This document shows, in pieces, positions 1-7,704 of a DNA stretch of 64,000 nucleotides (positions within the stretch are counted from its first letter, which is position 1; each line of letters opens with the position of its first letter). Source of the DNA: Niallia circulans NBRC 13626. Lineage in GTDB: Bacteria; Bacillota; Bacilli; Bacillales; Cytobacillaceae. Below the pieces are notes generated by a model that had not been told where the DNA came from, searched no databases, and saw only the letters and a program-made list of their open reading frames with translations. The stretch is taken from the NCBI RefSeq assembly GCF_001591585.1, contig NZ_BCVE01000001.1:62001-126000 (forward strand), given 5' to 3'. Made by a program: the position numbers and the translations under genes.

Positions 1-198
1 GCAAGAAATCGTGTTAGAAGTGCTACGGTAAATAATTCTTCTAATTCTGATACTAAATCAAACATTGCTCAGAAGGTTGAAGCTGTGATAAATATTGGAG
101 GATATCAAGCCAGAGGATTGATTGAATATATTTCTTCTCAACAAAGCAATAACAAAAAAAGAGATAAAAGAAATTTTAATGGGGGTGTTTCATATTGA
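1..198 (+). CDS. Phage tail tape measure protein, C-terminal end (partial)
   Basis: The open frame enters from the left edge and stops at a TGA at 196-198, giving the last 65 residues. The visible text includes INIGGYQARGLIEYISSQQ, the kind of short conserved block often seen at the end of siphovirus tape measure proteins. The tape measure sets tail length and lines the tail lumen. Its stop overlaps the TTG start of the distal tail gene by a few bases, the usual order tape measure then Dit. Only the tail end is visible, so the call rests on that order plus the short motif. Confidence 0.6.
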   Translation, partial: ARNRVRSATVNNSSNSDTKSNIAQKVEAVINIGGYQARGLIEYISSQQSNNKKRDKRNFNGGVSY

Positions 199-908
199 GT
201 TTTAATATTACTTTTAATGGACATATTCTCCCTATTAAAGTCAGACAAGTTGGGGGAAGAGGTCCTATTCATCAAGAAGTTATCGGCCAATCTAAACCCA
301 ATTCCCCAGGTAGTTATTTTTTAAAGAGAAGATTAATAGAAAGACAGATACCTGTTGATTTTGTGTTGCCAAGTAGGGGATTAAGTCAAACGAGAAAAAT
401 AATAGATGCCTTAAATAGTGTTTTATATGTTAAAGAACCATCACCGATTACTTTTTCTGATGAACCAGACAAAACTTATTTTGCTTTAATGAATGGGAAT
501 CCGGATTGGGATGAGATTGTTTTTAGAGGTAGGGGAACCCTACCTTTTCTTTGTCCTGATCCATTAAAATATGGTCAAGAGAAAACCGTAACTTCTACAA
601 CGATTATTAACGAAGGAACAGCTTCATGTACTCCTATTTTTAATGTTGAATTCACAGAATCTGCAAGTGAGTTTCGTATTCAAAACGAAGATGGAAAGTT
701 TGTTAGAGTCATATGGGCATTTGTTGCAGGTGATAAGTTAGTGGTTGATTTTAAGAAACGGAAAATCACGATTAATTATACTGTAAGAATGACAAGTTTA
801 GATTTTAGCAGTAACTGGTTTGATTTGAGACCAGGAGAAAATAAATTGACGGTTACTCCTGATGGAGTGGCTGCCACAACTATAACTTATACCCCGAGGT
901 GGTTATGA
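195..908 (+). CDS. Distal tail protein (Dit, siphovirus tail component)
   Basis: A 237-residue protein starting at TTG inside the previous stop region. Its N-terminus (NITFNGHILPIKVRQVGGRG), the block GSYFLKRRLIERQIPVDFVL, and the FRGRGTLPFLCPDP segment followed by a beta-rich half are typical of the Gram-positive phage distal tail family. Dit forms the hexameric hub that joins the tail tube to the tail-tip or receptor-binding proteins. It lies between the tape measure end and the large tail-tip gene, exactly the canonical order, which is the strongest support. Length is normal for the family. Confidence 0.85.
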   Translation: MSFNITFNGHILPIKVRQVGGRGPIHQEVIGQSKPNSPGSYFLKRRLIERQIPVDFVLPSRGLSQTRKIIDALNSVLYVKEPSPITFSDEPDKTYFALMNGNPDWDEIVFRGRGTLPFLCPDPLKYGQEKTVTSTTIINEGTASCTPIFNVEFTESASEFRIQNEDGKFVRVIWAFVAGDKLVVDFKKRKITINYTVRMTSLDFSSNWFDLRPGENKLTVTPDGVAATTITYTPRWL

Positions 909-909
909 T

Positions 910-1083
910 ATGTTAGAAAAGAGAATGAAAGAATTAGAAAAGAAAATATCGGTGGTAGAACAATTGAATTTGTCATTAGAAAGTAAAGTAGAATGTTTAC
1001 AGGGAGAAGTAAAGGAACTGAGAAAAGAAAAAACAAGGCTTGAAAGTATTCTATCGCAATTTATTTCAAATCCCAGTCACTAA
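910..1083 (+). CDS. Small coiled-coil phage protein
   Basis: A 57-residue ORF begins at ATG 910, one base after the Dit stop, with GAGGTGG just upstream as a ribosome-binding site. The sequence is almost wholly helical and charged (MLEKRMKELEKKISVVEQL at the start, then heptad-like KELRKEKTRLESIL), suggesting a short coiled coil. Its last codons form the left arm of a perfect 12-bp hairpin. It is probably a tail-assembly accessory protein co-translated with Dit; no specific family is recognised. Confidence 0.55.
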   Translation: MLEKRMKELEKKISVVEQLNLSLESKVECLQGEVKELRKEKTRLESILSQFISNPSH

Positions 1084-1102
1084 CCGTCAATTAGTGACTG
1101 GG
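1072..1102. terminator. Perfect 12-bp hairpin between convergent genes
   Basis: CCCAGTCACTAA (1072-1083) is perfectly complementary to TTAGTGACTGGG (1091-1102) with a 7-base loop. It separates the rightward 57-residue ORF from the leftward 71-residue ORF. Neither side has a strong T-run, so it could be a weak bidirectional terminator or a protective 3' structure. Confidence 0.55.
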
Positions 1103-1108
1103 TAAAAC

Positions 1109-1324
1109 TTATTCGAATTTTAGAATGTGTTCTCTAGGTTGGGATACTTTATAACCTTGTGTTTCTGCTTCAGAAATAATTTCTTCTTTTGTCATAGAAT
1201 ACTGACGTACATCAATGGTAGGTACAAAGCTTCCCGGGCTTTTGAAATGCAATTGAAGATAATCATTTAAGTCTTCCCATGTGTATAATCTATTTTTCTC
1301 CGGTTTCGGGTCTAATTTAGACAT
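1109..1324 (-). CDS. Hypothetical 71-residue protein, reversed within the tail operon
   Basis: This small gene runs opposite to the surrounding tail genes. It has a strong AGGAGGTG ribosome-binding site before ATG 1324 and ends just short of a 12-bp hairpin. The protein is soluble and charged (KNRLYTWEDLNDYLQLHFK, later SMTKEEIISEAETQGYKVS) and looks like a small globular alpha/beta protein. I recognise no family. Reversed, self-contained genes inside late operons are typical of phage morons, extra genes expressed by the prophage for the host or for superinfection control. The next gene starts only about 80 bases away, so its promoter must lie in that gap. Confidence 0.6.
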   Translation of the reverse strand: MSKLDPKPEKNRLYTWEDLNDYLQLHFKSPGSFVPTIDVRQYSMTKEEIISEAETQGYKVSQPREHILKFE

Positions 1325-1405
1325 ATTTTTTCACCTCCTATCATACAAGATAGGAGTATTTTACCATATATAAGGTTTTCTAAAAGTTAAGAAAGGAGGA
1401 AACCT

Positions 1406-4400
1406 ATGTCCAATTTATTAATATTTGATCCTGCAGACAATTTGCTTGCTATTTTATCGAATGAAGCAGAAGATGCATGTGCGTTTTGGGATGCACCATT
1501 TAAGGAAATGCTTAATCAAGGATCAACATTTGAGTTCATGGCAGACGGAGCACATGAAGATTCAAAATATATCATTGCTGAAAACCAAGTAGCTTTTATA
1601 GATAAAGACGAAGCATTTAGGCTATTTGTAATTAAAGAACCCGAACGAATTGATGGAGCATCTGGACCAGAGATACACGCCATTTGTGAGCCTGCTATGC
1701 TTGAGCTAAACGACGAAATTATCACAGATGTAAGACCATTTAATACAACTTTACGAGATGCGCTTACTAGAGCATTAAACGGAGTACGATGGCAAGTCGG
1801 ACAAACCAGTGATAACTTTGGATTAAATTCTACAAACTTTTATTATATAAGTGTGACAGAAGCTATCGAGAATATCGTAAATACCTGGGGCGGAGAAATC
1901 CGCGATAGAGTGGAAATACAAGGTAATAGAATCGTAGGTAGATATATTGATATCTTAACCATGAGAGGAACAAACACAGGTAAGCGTTGGGAAATGGATA
2001 AGGATATCCTAAGCATTCGGCATCAAGTGCAATCCTATCCCAAAACGGCTCTCTATGGCCGTGGTGCATCTTTAGAATTAGAAGATGAAGAAGGAAATGC
2101 TACTGGCGGTTTTTCCCGTAAAATCTCTTTTACAGACGTAGAATGGAAAAAAGCTAAAGGAGATCCTGCTGACAAACCGCTGGGACAAGAATGGGTTGGT
2201 GATCCGGAAGCGTTAAATATTTATGGCCGTCCTAATAAGGATGGCACCTTACGCCATCGATTCGGAATTTTCGAATCAAGTGAACAGGAAGACCCAGCCC
2301 AATTATTATTAGAAACCTGGAACGCACTTCAAGAACAGAAGCACCCACTCGATAATTATGAGATGGATGTTTTTCTGATGGAAGAACTTACGGGATATGA
2401 ACATGAGAAAGTTCGTTTAGGAGATATTACAGTAGCTATAGACCGTTCTTTTGCCAAACCAATTGAAGCAGAAGAAAGGGTGATATCCTTTGAATATGAT
2501 GTTGCGGACCCAGACCATTCCGGAAAAGTCGAACTTGGCCAGTTTATCAATTTATATGATGCTGAGTTAGATAATCGTATCGATAAGCTTGAACGAAAAT
2601 TAAATGATCGCTCTGGCATTTGGGATAATGCGACAAAAATAATTGATGCAGCTAACGGTAAAAATAAAAATTACTACGGCCCTATAGAGCCTGTCGGTGA
2701 ATTTATAGAAGGTGACTTATGGTTTAAGGTCATTGATGGAGAGTATACACAAACGTATCGATGGAATGGAGAACAATGGCAGCTTATTGTAGATATGGAT
2801 GTTAATGTCGCGAAAGAAGAGGCAGCAGAAGCAACAGAACGAGCAGAGGATGCTTTTAACAGAGCAAACGAAGCAACCGAAAATGCACAAAAAGCTATTG
2901 AAGATGCCCAAACTTCATTTGATAAAGCACAAGATGCATTAGATACGGCAAGTGCTGTCAATAGTATTGCAGTTGATGCGGTTAATGTGGCTAATACAGC
3001 TAAGCAAAATGCACAGAACGCGTTGAATAAAGCTAGTTTGTTAGAGTCCGAAGTGGATTTAATAAGTGAGGATTTAATTGCAGCTGGTGGGAAAATAACC
3101 ACTATAGAGCAAAATGTGGATACGATTAATAATTCTTTAACTACAACAATTAGAACGCTATCTAATTTAGATGGAGTTGTATCGGAACAGCAAACAGCCA
3201 TTACTGCATTAGATGAAAAAATAGAGTTAAGAGCGACCAAGACAAGTGTAGACACACTCACTGGGCGAGTTTCAGACACAGAAAGTAGCATTAAGGCAAT
3301 ATCTGGACAGATATCCCTCATGGCTAAAGCAGATGACGTGTACACAAAAAAACAAATGGATGATGCGCTAGACGATAAATTGGAAATCTCCACTTATACA
3401 AGTAAGATGTCTCAAATTGATTTATCGATAAATGGTATAACTAATCGTGTTTCTTCTACAGAATCAAATATTAACACTATTAATAGCAATATAGCTAGTC
3501 TTGATATTAAAGCAGATGGAATTATTTCTTCGGTTTCACAAGTTCAAACCAATCTAGATAACCTTGAAATTGGTGGTAGAAACTTAGTTACTAATACGTC
3601 AAAAGATTTTAAGTCCGTAACTTTTTCTAGTTGGGATTATATATTTAAAGATAAAGTTATGGATTGGGAAAAGGGGATGCTTTTAACAGGTAGGATTTAT
3701 TTAAAACCTACAAGCCAAGAAGCGTCGATAATGATTCATGTCCGCTATGAAGATAATACCTATAGTCAATATAGAGGAAATATAATAAAAGCAGGAGAAG
3801 AGGGATATTCTACAGTAACGATTACTGTTCCTAATAAAGATATTAATATAATAGAATATGGTATTAGACATAGCTCTTCTTCTACACCTAGTGATACTGT
3901 CCGATATAAAGAAGCAAAAGTAGAGAAAGGAAATAAACCTACCGACTGGACACCAGCACCCGAAGATATGGCAACCGTATCACAATTTAGTACATTAGAA
4001 CAGACGGTGAACGGCTTTACGACAAGGGTTGGGACTGCAGAAGGGAATATAAGTTCTTTACAACAAACTTCTAGTAGCTTTGCTACAAGAATTACAAATG
4101 CAGAAGGAAATATTTCTTCCATTTCACAAACACTAAGCGGCGTTCAAACTACGGTTTCAAATAAAGCTGATAAATCAACCGTTACCCAATTAGCTACTGT
4201 TGTAGATACAAAGATTAGTACAACGGACGCTAATAATAAATTTGCTACACAAAGTCAGTTGACTCAAACTAGTAACAGTTTAACAAGTAAAATATCTAGT
4301 GTTCAAACCAATCTTGATAATTTGGAGATAGGTGGTAGAAACCTAGTTAAAAACACATCCAAAGAGTTTAAGACTGTTACATTTGGAGGTTGGGATTATT

Positions 4401-6211
4401 ACTTTCCTGAAAGAGTTATGGATTGGGAAAAGGGAATGACATTGACTGGTCGTATCTATCTTAAACCTACTAATCAAGAAGCTTCTATAATGCTTCATGT
4501 TAGGTATACCAATGGAACTTATACTCAATATAGAGGTTCGATTATAAAACCCAATCAAGAAGGCTATTCGGTTGTAACCGCAACAATCCAAAATAGGGAT
4601 GATATTAGTCATATAGAGTATTCTATTCGACATAGTTCAGCTACTACACCTAGTGATACTGTCCGATATAAAGAAGCAAAAGTCGAGAAAGGAAATAAAC
4701 CTACCGATTGGTCACCAGCTCCGGAGGATATGGCAACCGTATCACAAATATCTCAATTATCGGATGCTATCAATCTAAGAGTTACAAAAGATGACTTAAT
4801 GACTCAAATTAACTTAAACCCGCAAGGTATCCTAATACAAGGGAAGAACCTTATTTTAGATGGAAATACAACCGTAAATGGTACCTTTAAAGTAGGAAAT
4901 GGTAATATCACAAGTTTGGATGCTGGAAAAGTAACCGCAGGCACATTAGATGCCGCGAAAGTTTCCGTAATTAACTTGAATGCTTCCAATATCAAAACAG
5001 GAACATTAAGCGGTGTTAGGATTATTTCAACAGCAAGCGGAGATACAACAGAGATTACAGGAGGGAATATCTCTTCAACAGGTTCATTTAATAGAATATT
5101 TGGTGCGTCAAGTGTTGCTACGTATGTATCCACAATGGATAGTTATAATGGTGTGGTTCGTGTAGGGATTACTAGCAAAAAATCAAATGGCGTGGAAAGG
5201 GTAGATTCTGCGGGTGGTAGAGCAACTATGCTTACCGATAAAGGGATTACGACCCAAAGGGCGATTCATTCGGGAACATCTGATAAAAATGGTGCTAGAT
5301 TCATTGACTTTTTCGCTGATGAAACATTAACTTCTGGTGTGCAAGGTTTGGGTATGCACATATTCTCGGGACAGAGCATGAGGATTGAAGCGACCCAAGG
5401 AATCACATTAACTCGTGCTGGAAATAGTGATAATGTATTATTCGTTGATGGTGATATGAGGGCAAGACAAGCGCTTGTTAATACTATTCAATACAATAAC
5501 GATTTTAGCGGCGTGAATATCTATATTAAGCCTAGTGCAACTGGTGAAGTAAGATTTACAGCTGCAAACACTACGGAAAATTATGTTGATATAAGAGCAA
5601 GACAAGTATTCTCAAACACTCTTCAAAATAATAGCGGTGTTGATGGCGGAAATATGTATATTAAACCTGCCGGAAGCGGAGAATTAAGAGTTACGAGGGA
5701 AAATACCTTAGATACTTATCTTGATTTTAGAGCTAGACAAATATTTGCTAACACACTTCAGAGAAATAGTGGAGCAAGCGGCACTAATATTTATATTAAG
5801 CCTGCTGGCGGTGGAGAAGTGAGAGCAACAGTAGAAAATACAACAGATAGCTATGTGCCTGTACGTGCATCTTCATTTCCCACTGCTTCACTTGCCGAAT
5901 ACAAACAGGATATTAGACCGCACACCGATAGTGCCCTAGCTATTATTAATAGTGCTATAATCTATGATTATCGATTACGTTCGGAAGTTTCTCAAGGTAA
6001 GGACAGAGTTCGTATTGGATTGGTCATTGGTGAAGGTTATAAGGCGCCATCCTGTGTTGTAGATGGAGACGGTGTAGAACAGTACATGATGAATAGTTTG
6101 TCATGGTTTGCCATTCAAGAGTTAGACAAGAAATATAAAGCATTAGAAGTAGAAAACTTTGCTTTAAAACGTAGAGTAACAGAATTAGAAAAAGCAGTTT
6201 ATGCAGCATAA
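1406..6211 (+). CDS. Tail-tip/fibre protein: prophage endopeptidase-tail N-terminus, S74 chaperone C-terminus
   Basis: A 1601-residue protein with a GGAGG site before ATG 1406. Residues 1 to about 390 resemble the tail-associated (gp18/Tal, prophage endopeptidase tail) domain that plugs the tail tip. Residues about 465-550 are an Ala/Glu-rich coiled coil. Two related modules with the core IGGRNLV and KGNKPTDW occur near residues 712-861 and 965-1115 and look like beta-sandwich carbohydrate-binding modules. Three tandem 45-residue repeats span 1352-1486. The C-terminal ~107 residues resemble the S74 intramolecular chaperone: Ser1495 and Lys1500 in SLAEYKQDI match the Ser-x4-Lys autocleavage pattern. 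Inference: a trimeric receptor-binding fibre that folds on, then releases, its chaperone. Confidence 0.85.
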   Translation: MSNLLIFDPADNLLAILSNEAEDACAFWDAPFKEMLNQGSTFEFMADGAHEDSKYIIAENQVAFIDKDEAFRLFVIKEPERIDGASGPEIHAICEPAMLELNDEIITDVRPFNTTLRDALTRALNGVRWQVGQTSDNFGLNSTNFYYISVTEAIENIVNTWGGEIRDRVEIQGNRIVGRYIDILTMRGTNTGKRWEMDKDILSIRHQVQSYPKTALYGRGASLELEDEEGNATGGFSRKISFTDVEWKKAKGDPADKPLGQEWVGDPEALNIYGRPNKDGTLRHRFGIFESSEQEDPAQLLLETWNALQEQKHPLDNYEMDVFLMEELTGYEHEKVRLGDITVAIDRSFAKPIEAEERVISFEYDVADPDHSGKVELGQFINLYDAELDNRIDKLERKLNDRSGIWDNATKIIDAANGKNKNYYGPIEPVGEFIEGDLWFKVIDGEYTQTYRWNGEQWQLIVDMDVNVAKEEAAEATERAEDAFNRANEATENAQKAIEDAQTSFDKAQDALDTASAVNSIAVDAVNVANTAKQNAQNALNKASLLESEVDLISEDLIAAGGKITTIEQNVDTINNSLTTTIRTLSNLDGVVSEQQTAITALDEKIELRATKTSVDTLTGRVSDTESSIKAISGQISLMAKADDVYTKKQMDDALDDKLEISTYTSKMSQIDLSINGITNRVSSTESNINTINSNIASLDIKADGIISSVSQVQTNLDNLEIGGRNLVTNTSKDFKSVTFSSWDYIFKDKVMDWEKGMLLTGRIYLKPTSQEASIMIHVRYEDNTYSQYRGNIIKAGEEGYSTVTITVPNKDINIIEYGIRHSSSSTPSDTVRYKEAKVEKGNKPTDWTPAPEDMATVSQFSTLEQTVNGFTTRVGTAEGNISSLQQTSSSFATRITNAEGNISSISQTLSGVQTTVSNKADKSTVTQLATVVDTKISTTDANNKFATQSQLTQTSNSLTSKISSVQTNLDNLEIGGRNLVKNTSKEFKTVTFGGWDYYFPERVMDWEKGMTLTGRIYLKPTNQEASIMLHVRYTNGTYTQYRGSIIKPNQEGYSVVTATIQNRDDISHIEYSIRHSSATTPSDTVRYKEAKVEKGNKPTDWSPAPEDMATVSQISQLSDAINLRVTKDDLMTQINLNPQGILIQGKNLILDGNTTVNGTFKVGNGNITSLDAGKVTAGTLDAAKVSVINLNASNIKTGTLSGVRIISTASGDTTEITGGNISSTGSFNRIFGASSVATYVSTMDSYNGVVRVGITSKKSNGVERVDSAGGRATMLTDKGITTQRAIHSGTSDKNGARFIDFFADETLTSGVQGLGMHIFSGQSMRIEATQGITLTRAGNSDNVLFVDGDMRARQALVNTIQYNNDFSGVNIYIKPSATGEVRFTAANTTENYVDIRARQVFSNTLQNNSGVDGGNMYIKPAGSGELRVTRENTLDTYLDFRARQIFANTLQRNSGASGTNIYIKPAGGGEVRATVENTTDSYVPVRASSFPTASLAEYKQDIRPHTDSALAIINSAIIYDYRLRSEVSQGKDRVRIGLVIGEGYKAPSCVVDGDGVEQYMMNSLSWFAIQELDKKYKALEVENFALKRRVTELEKAVYAA
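3540..4751 (+). repeat. Two ~450-bp diverged direct copies encoding carbohydrate-binding-like modules
   Basis: The stretches at about 3540-3988 and 4301-4751 encode the same module: both start with QTNLDNLEIGGRNLV, contain VMDWEKGM and TGRIYLKPT, and end with EKGNKPTDW then APEDMATVSQ. Third-position differences are frequent, so the duplication is not recent. The space between them encodes coiled-coil-like residues. Confidence 0.85.
5459..5863 (+). repeat. Three tandem 135-bp (45-residue) repeats in the tail fibre
   Basis: Repeat units begin exactly at 5459, 5594 and 5729. Each encodes RARQ, then an NTLQ- or NTIQ-type segment, a YIKP motif, G-E-x-R and ENT or ANT. The periodicity is exact with no indels, and a fourth partial start (RAS) occurs at 5864 just before the S74 domain. 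Such repeats usually form a beta-helical shaft of set length. Confidence 0.9.
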
Positions 6212-6224
6212 AAAAATTAAAAGC

Positions 6225-6256
6225 AAAGCTGATCGTAAAATTCGGTCAGCTTTTTA
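6225..6256 (+). terminator. Intrinsic terminator after the tail fibre gene
   Basis: AAAGCTGATCG (6225-6235) pairs with CGGTCAGCTTT (6243-6253) with one G-T pair, followed by TTTTT. It sits directly before the ribosome-binding site of the next gene, so it probably reduces rather than blocks read-through into the small tail and lysis genes. Confidence 0.85.
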
Positions 6257-6272
6257 TTATGGAGGAAAAGTC

Positions 6273-6704
6273 ATGAAAATATCAATCAAAGTATCTTATT
6301 TACCCGCAGCAGTAGAATTTTTATATAACTTAACACTGAAAGGAAAACAATCTCGACATCGTTCTCGCTTTGTTAAAGCTATGCAAGAAAAGTGGAAACA
6401 AGTTGTGGAAGAAGAACAAGAATTGCTAAAAGAGTACGCAGGCACAGATGAGGAAGGAAATCCGAATAAAAAAGAAGATGGTTCATTTGATGTAAAAGAT
6501 GTAAAAGGATTCAAAGAACAACAAAAGGAATTATTTGATGAACTTTTTGTCATTGAAGGAGGCGATGCCACTGGTTATTTAAAAACAGTGAAAGAAATCT
6601 TATTAGGTTATGACGGAGAAGTCAGCGGAAAAGATGCAGAAGTCTATGATTATCTTTATGAAGTCTTTGAAAATAGCGATGAGAACAAGGAGGAAAATAA
6701 ATAA
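6273..6704 (+). CDS. Small phage protein, DUF1617-like
   Basis: The chosen start is ATG 6273, preceded by GGAGG at 6261-6265; an earlier in-frame start would lie inside the tail gene and terminator. The 143-residue product begins MKISIKVSYLPAAVEFLYNL and continues with KGKQSRHRSRFVK, a pattern I associate with the DUF1617 family found behind tail fibre genes in Bacillus phages. The middle is very acidic and helical. The function is unknown, probably structural or tail-assembly. Its stop overlaps the next ATG by one base, indicating coupling. Confidence 0.6.
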   Translation: MKISIKVSYLPAAVEFLYNLTLKGKQSRHRSRFVKAMQEKWKQVVEEEQELLKEYAGTDEEGNPNKKEDGSFDVKDVKGFKEQQKELFDELFVIEGGDATGYLKTVKEILLGYDGEVSGKDAEVYDYLYEVFENSDENKEENK

Positions 6705-6937
6705 TGATTACAATTGAAGTAACCAGCGTAAATATTGCATACAGCAAAGGAACAGTCAGTGGGGTTAATGTTAACTTTTTTGCAACACATGAGCACCAAA
6801 CAATCAATCTAAATGGATATATACCTTTAACATTCGAGGAATATACACCAATAGCAAATGACATTAGTGGATTACAAGCAAAAGTTAAGGATAAAGTAGT
6901 CACAGCACTTACAGGCACAGAGACAGAAGCCGAGTAA
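6704..6937 (+). CDS. Hypothetical 77-residue phage protein
   Basis: ATG 6704 overlaps the stop of the preceding gene (TAATG), so it is translationally coupled. The product is mostly beta-rich in its N-terminal two thirds (VTSVNIAYSKGTVSGVNVNF) with a short acidic tail. No family is recognised. Position between the DUF1617-like gene and the lysis cassette suggests a minor virion or assembly factor. Confidence 0.55.
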   Translation: MITIEVTSVNIAYSKGTVSGVNVNFFATHEHQTINLNGYIPLTFEEYTPIANDISGLQAKVKDKVVTALTGTETEAE

Positions 6938-6948
6938 GGCTTTTTTAT
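6926..6948 (+). terminator. Weak intrinsic terminator overlapping a stop codon
   Basis: AAGCC (6927-6931) and GGCTT (6938-6942) flank the TAA at 6935-6937 and are followed by TTTT. The stem is short, so it is weak and may attenuate entry into the lysis genes. Confidence 0.5.
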
Positions 6949-7000
6949 TTATCTTTAAGGGGGTGAAAACCTATGTATAGAGAGAAAAGGGGGATGGAAA

Positions 7001-7363
7001 ATGCCTACACAGGAGGTTCCAAAAACTATGGAGGAAAAAGTTGAGTTTCATGAAATAAGGATAACTAAACTAGAAAAAGATGTGAACGAATTACGCTTGC
7101 AAATCAACGAGAAGCTTTCATCAGTGAATGAAAAAATCACCAACAGCATGTTAAGGTCCACTGATGAAAATAACGCACTGAGAAGTGACAACCGCAAGAT
7201 GATGGAAATGTTAGTGGGGATTAAAGAAAAAGATTCTGACCGCAAGCATGAATTAAAAATTATGAACAAGCAAAATTTCTGGAAGTTGGTTTTGGCCATT
7301 GGAGGAAGTAGTACTGCTTTAATCACTATAGTTCAATTGCTAATTAGTTATTTTTCTAAATAA
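7001..7363 (+). CDS. xhlA: XhlA-like haemolysin/lysis accessory protein
   Basis: A 120-residue protein with a long N-terminal coiled coil (ITKLEKDVNELRLQINEKL onwards) and one C-terminal membrane segment near residues 95-117 (FWKLVLAIGGSSTALITIV). This is the XhlA architecture: a membrane-anchored coiled-coil protein that works with the holin in host lysis. AAAGGGGG at 6986-6993 fits ATG 7001. A 23-codon overlapping ORF (ATG 6973 to 7044, own GGGGGTG site) precedes it in another frame and may be a leader peptide that couples translation. It is followed directly by the holin. Confidence 0.85.
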   Translation: MPTQEVPKTMEEKVEFHEIRITKLEKDVNELRLQINEKLSSVNEKITNSMLRSTDENNALRSDNRKMMEMLVGIKEKDSDRKHELKIMNKQNFWKLVLAIGGSSTALITIVQLLISYFSK

Positions 7364-7378
7364 GGAGAGTGTAAAAAA

Positions 7379-7648
7379 ATGAAGAAGTTTGACAAAGGCA
7401 CAATCATAAGATTAGTGCTTCTTTTACTTGCGCTTATTAACCAATCATTAATTGTGTTGGGGGTTCCAGTAATACCGATTGAAGAAGGACAAATCACTAG
7501 TCTTATTGATGCATTATATTTAATCGGTTCTATTGTATTTACCATCGTGACTGCCTTAACAGCTTGGTATAAGAATAACTATGTGACCAAGAAAGGCATG
7601 AAACAAAAAGAAGTACTGAAAGAAAAAAATCTAACAAACGCAAAGTAA
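7379..7648 (+). CDS. xhlB: XhlB-like holin (SPP1/phi LC3 holin family)
   Basis: An 89-residue protein with FDKGTIIRLVLLLLALINQ at the N-terminus, a second hydrophobic segment (YLIGSIVFTIVTALTAWYK), and the charged tail NNYVTKKGMKQKEVL. This closely fits Bacillus XhlB/SPP1-type holins, which form membrane lesions that release the amidase. AAGGAGAG precedes ATG 7379. Adjacent XhlA and amidase complete the lysis cassette. Confidence 0.92.
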   Translation: MKKFDKGTIIRLVLLLLALINQSLIVLGVPVIPIEEGQITSLIDALYLIGSIVFTIVTALTAWYKNNYVTKKGMKQKEVLKEKNLTNAK

Positions 7649-7675
7649 GAGTGGCTATTAGCTGCTCTTTTTTTA
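7647..7675 (+). terminator. Intrinsic terminator between holin and amidase
   Basis: AAGAGTGGCT (7647-7656) pairs with AGCTGCTCTT (7660-7669) with two G-T pairs, followed by a run of T. It overlaps the holin stop codon and precedes the amidase, so amidase expression may depend on read-through. Confidence 0.8.
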
Positions 7676-7704
7676 GTGAAAATAAAATGGAGTGTGAAGG
7701 AAAA

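Noticed and set aside
2674-3393. 239-codon open frame on the minus strand inside the tail fibre gene
   Set aside because: It is the antisense of the Ala-rich coiled coil; composition is Ser/Ala/Phe-biased with no ribosome-binding site, while the plus frame has clear domains.
6201-6272. Earlier start for the DUF1617-like gene
   Set aside because: The extension overlaps the end of the tail gene and the terminator; GGAGG at 6261 fits ATG 6273.
7651-7704. Upstream GTG start for the phage amidase
   Set aside because: It lies within the terminator stem at 7647-7675 and adds non-family residues; ATG 7705 has a proper site and gives the domain start.
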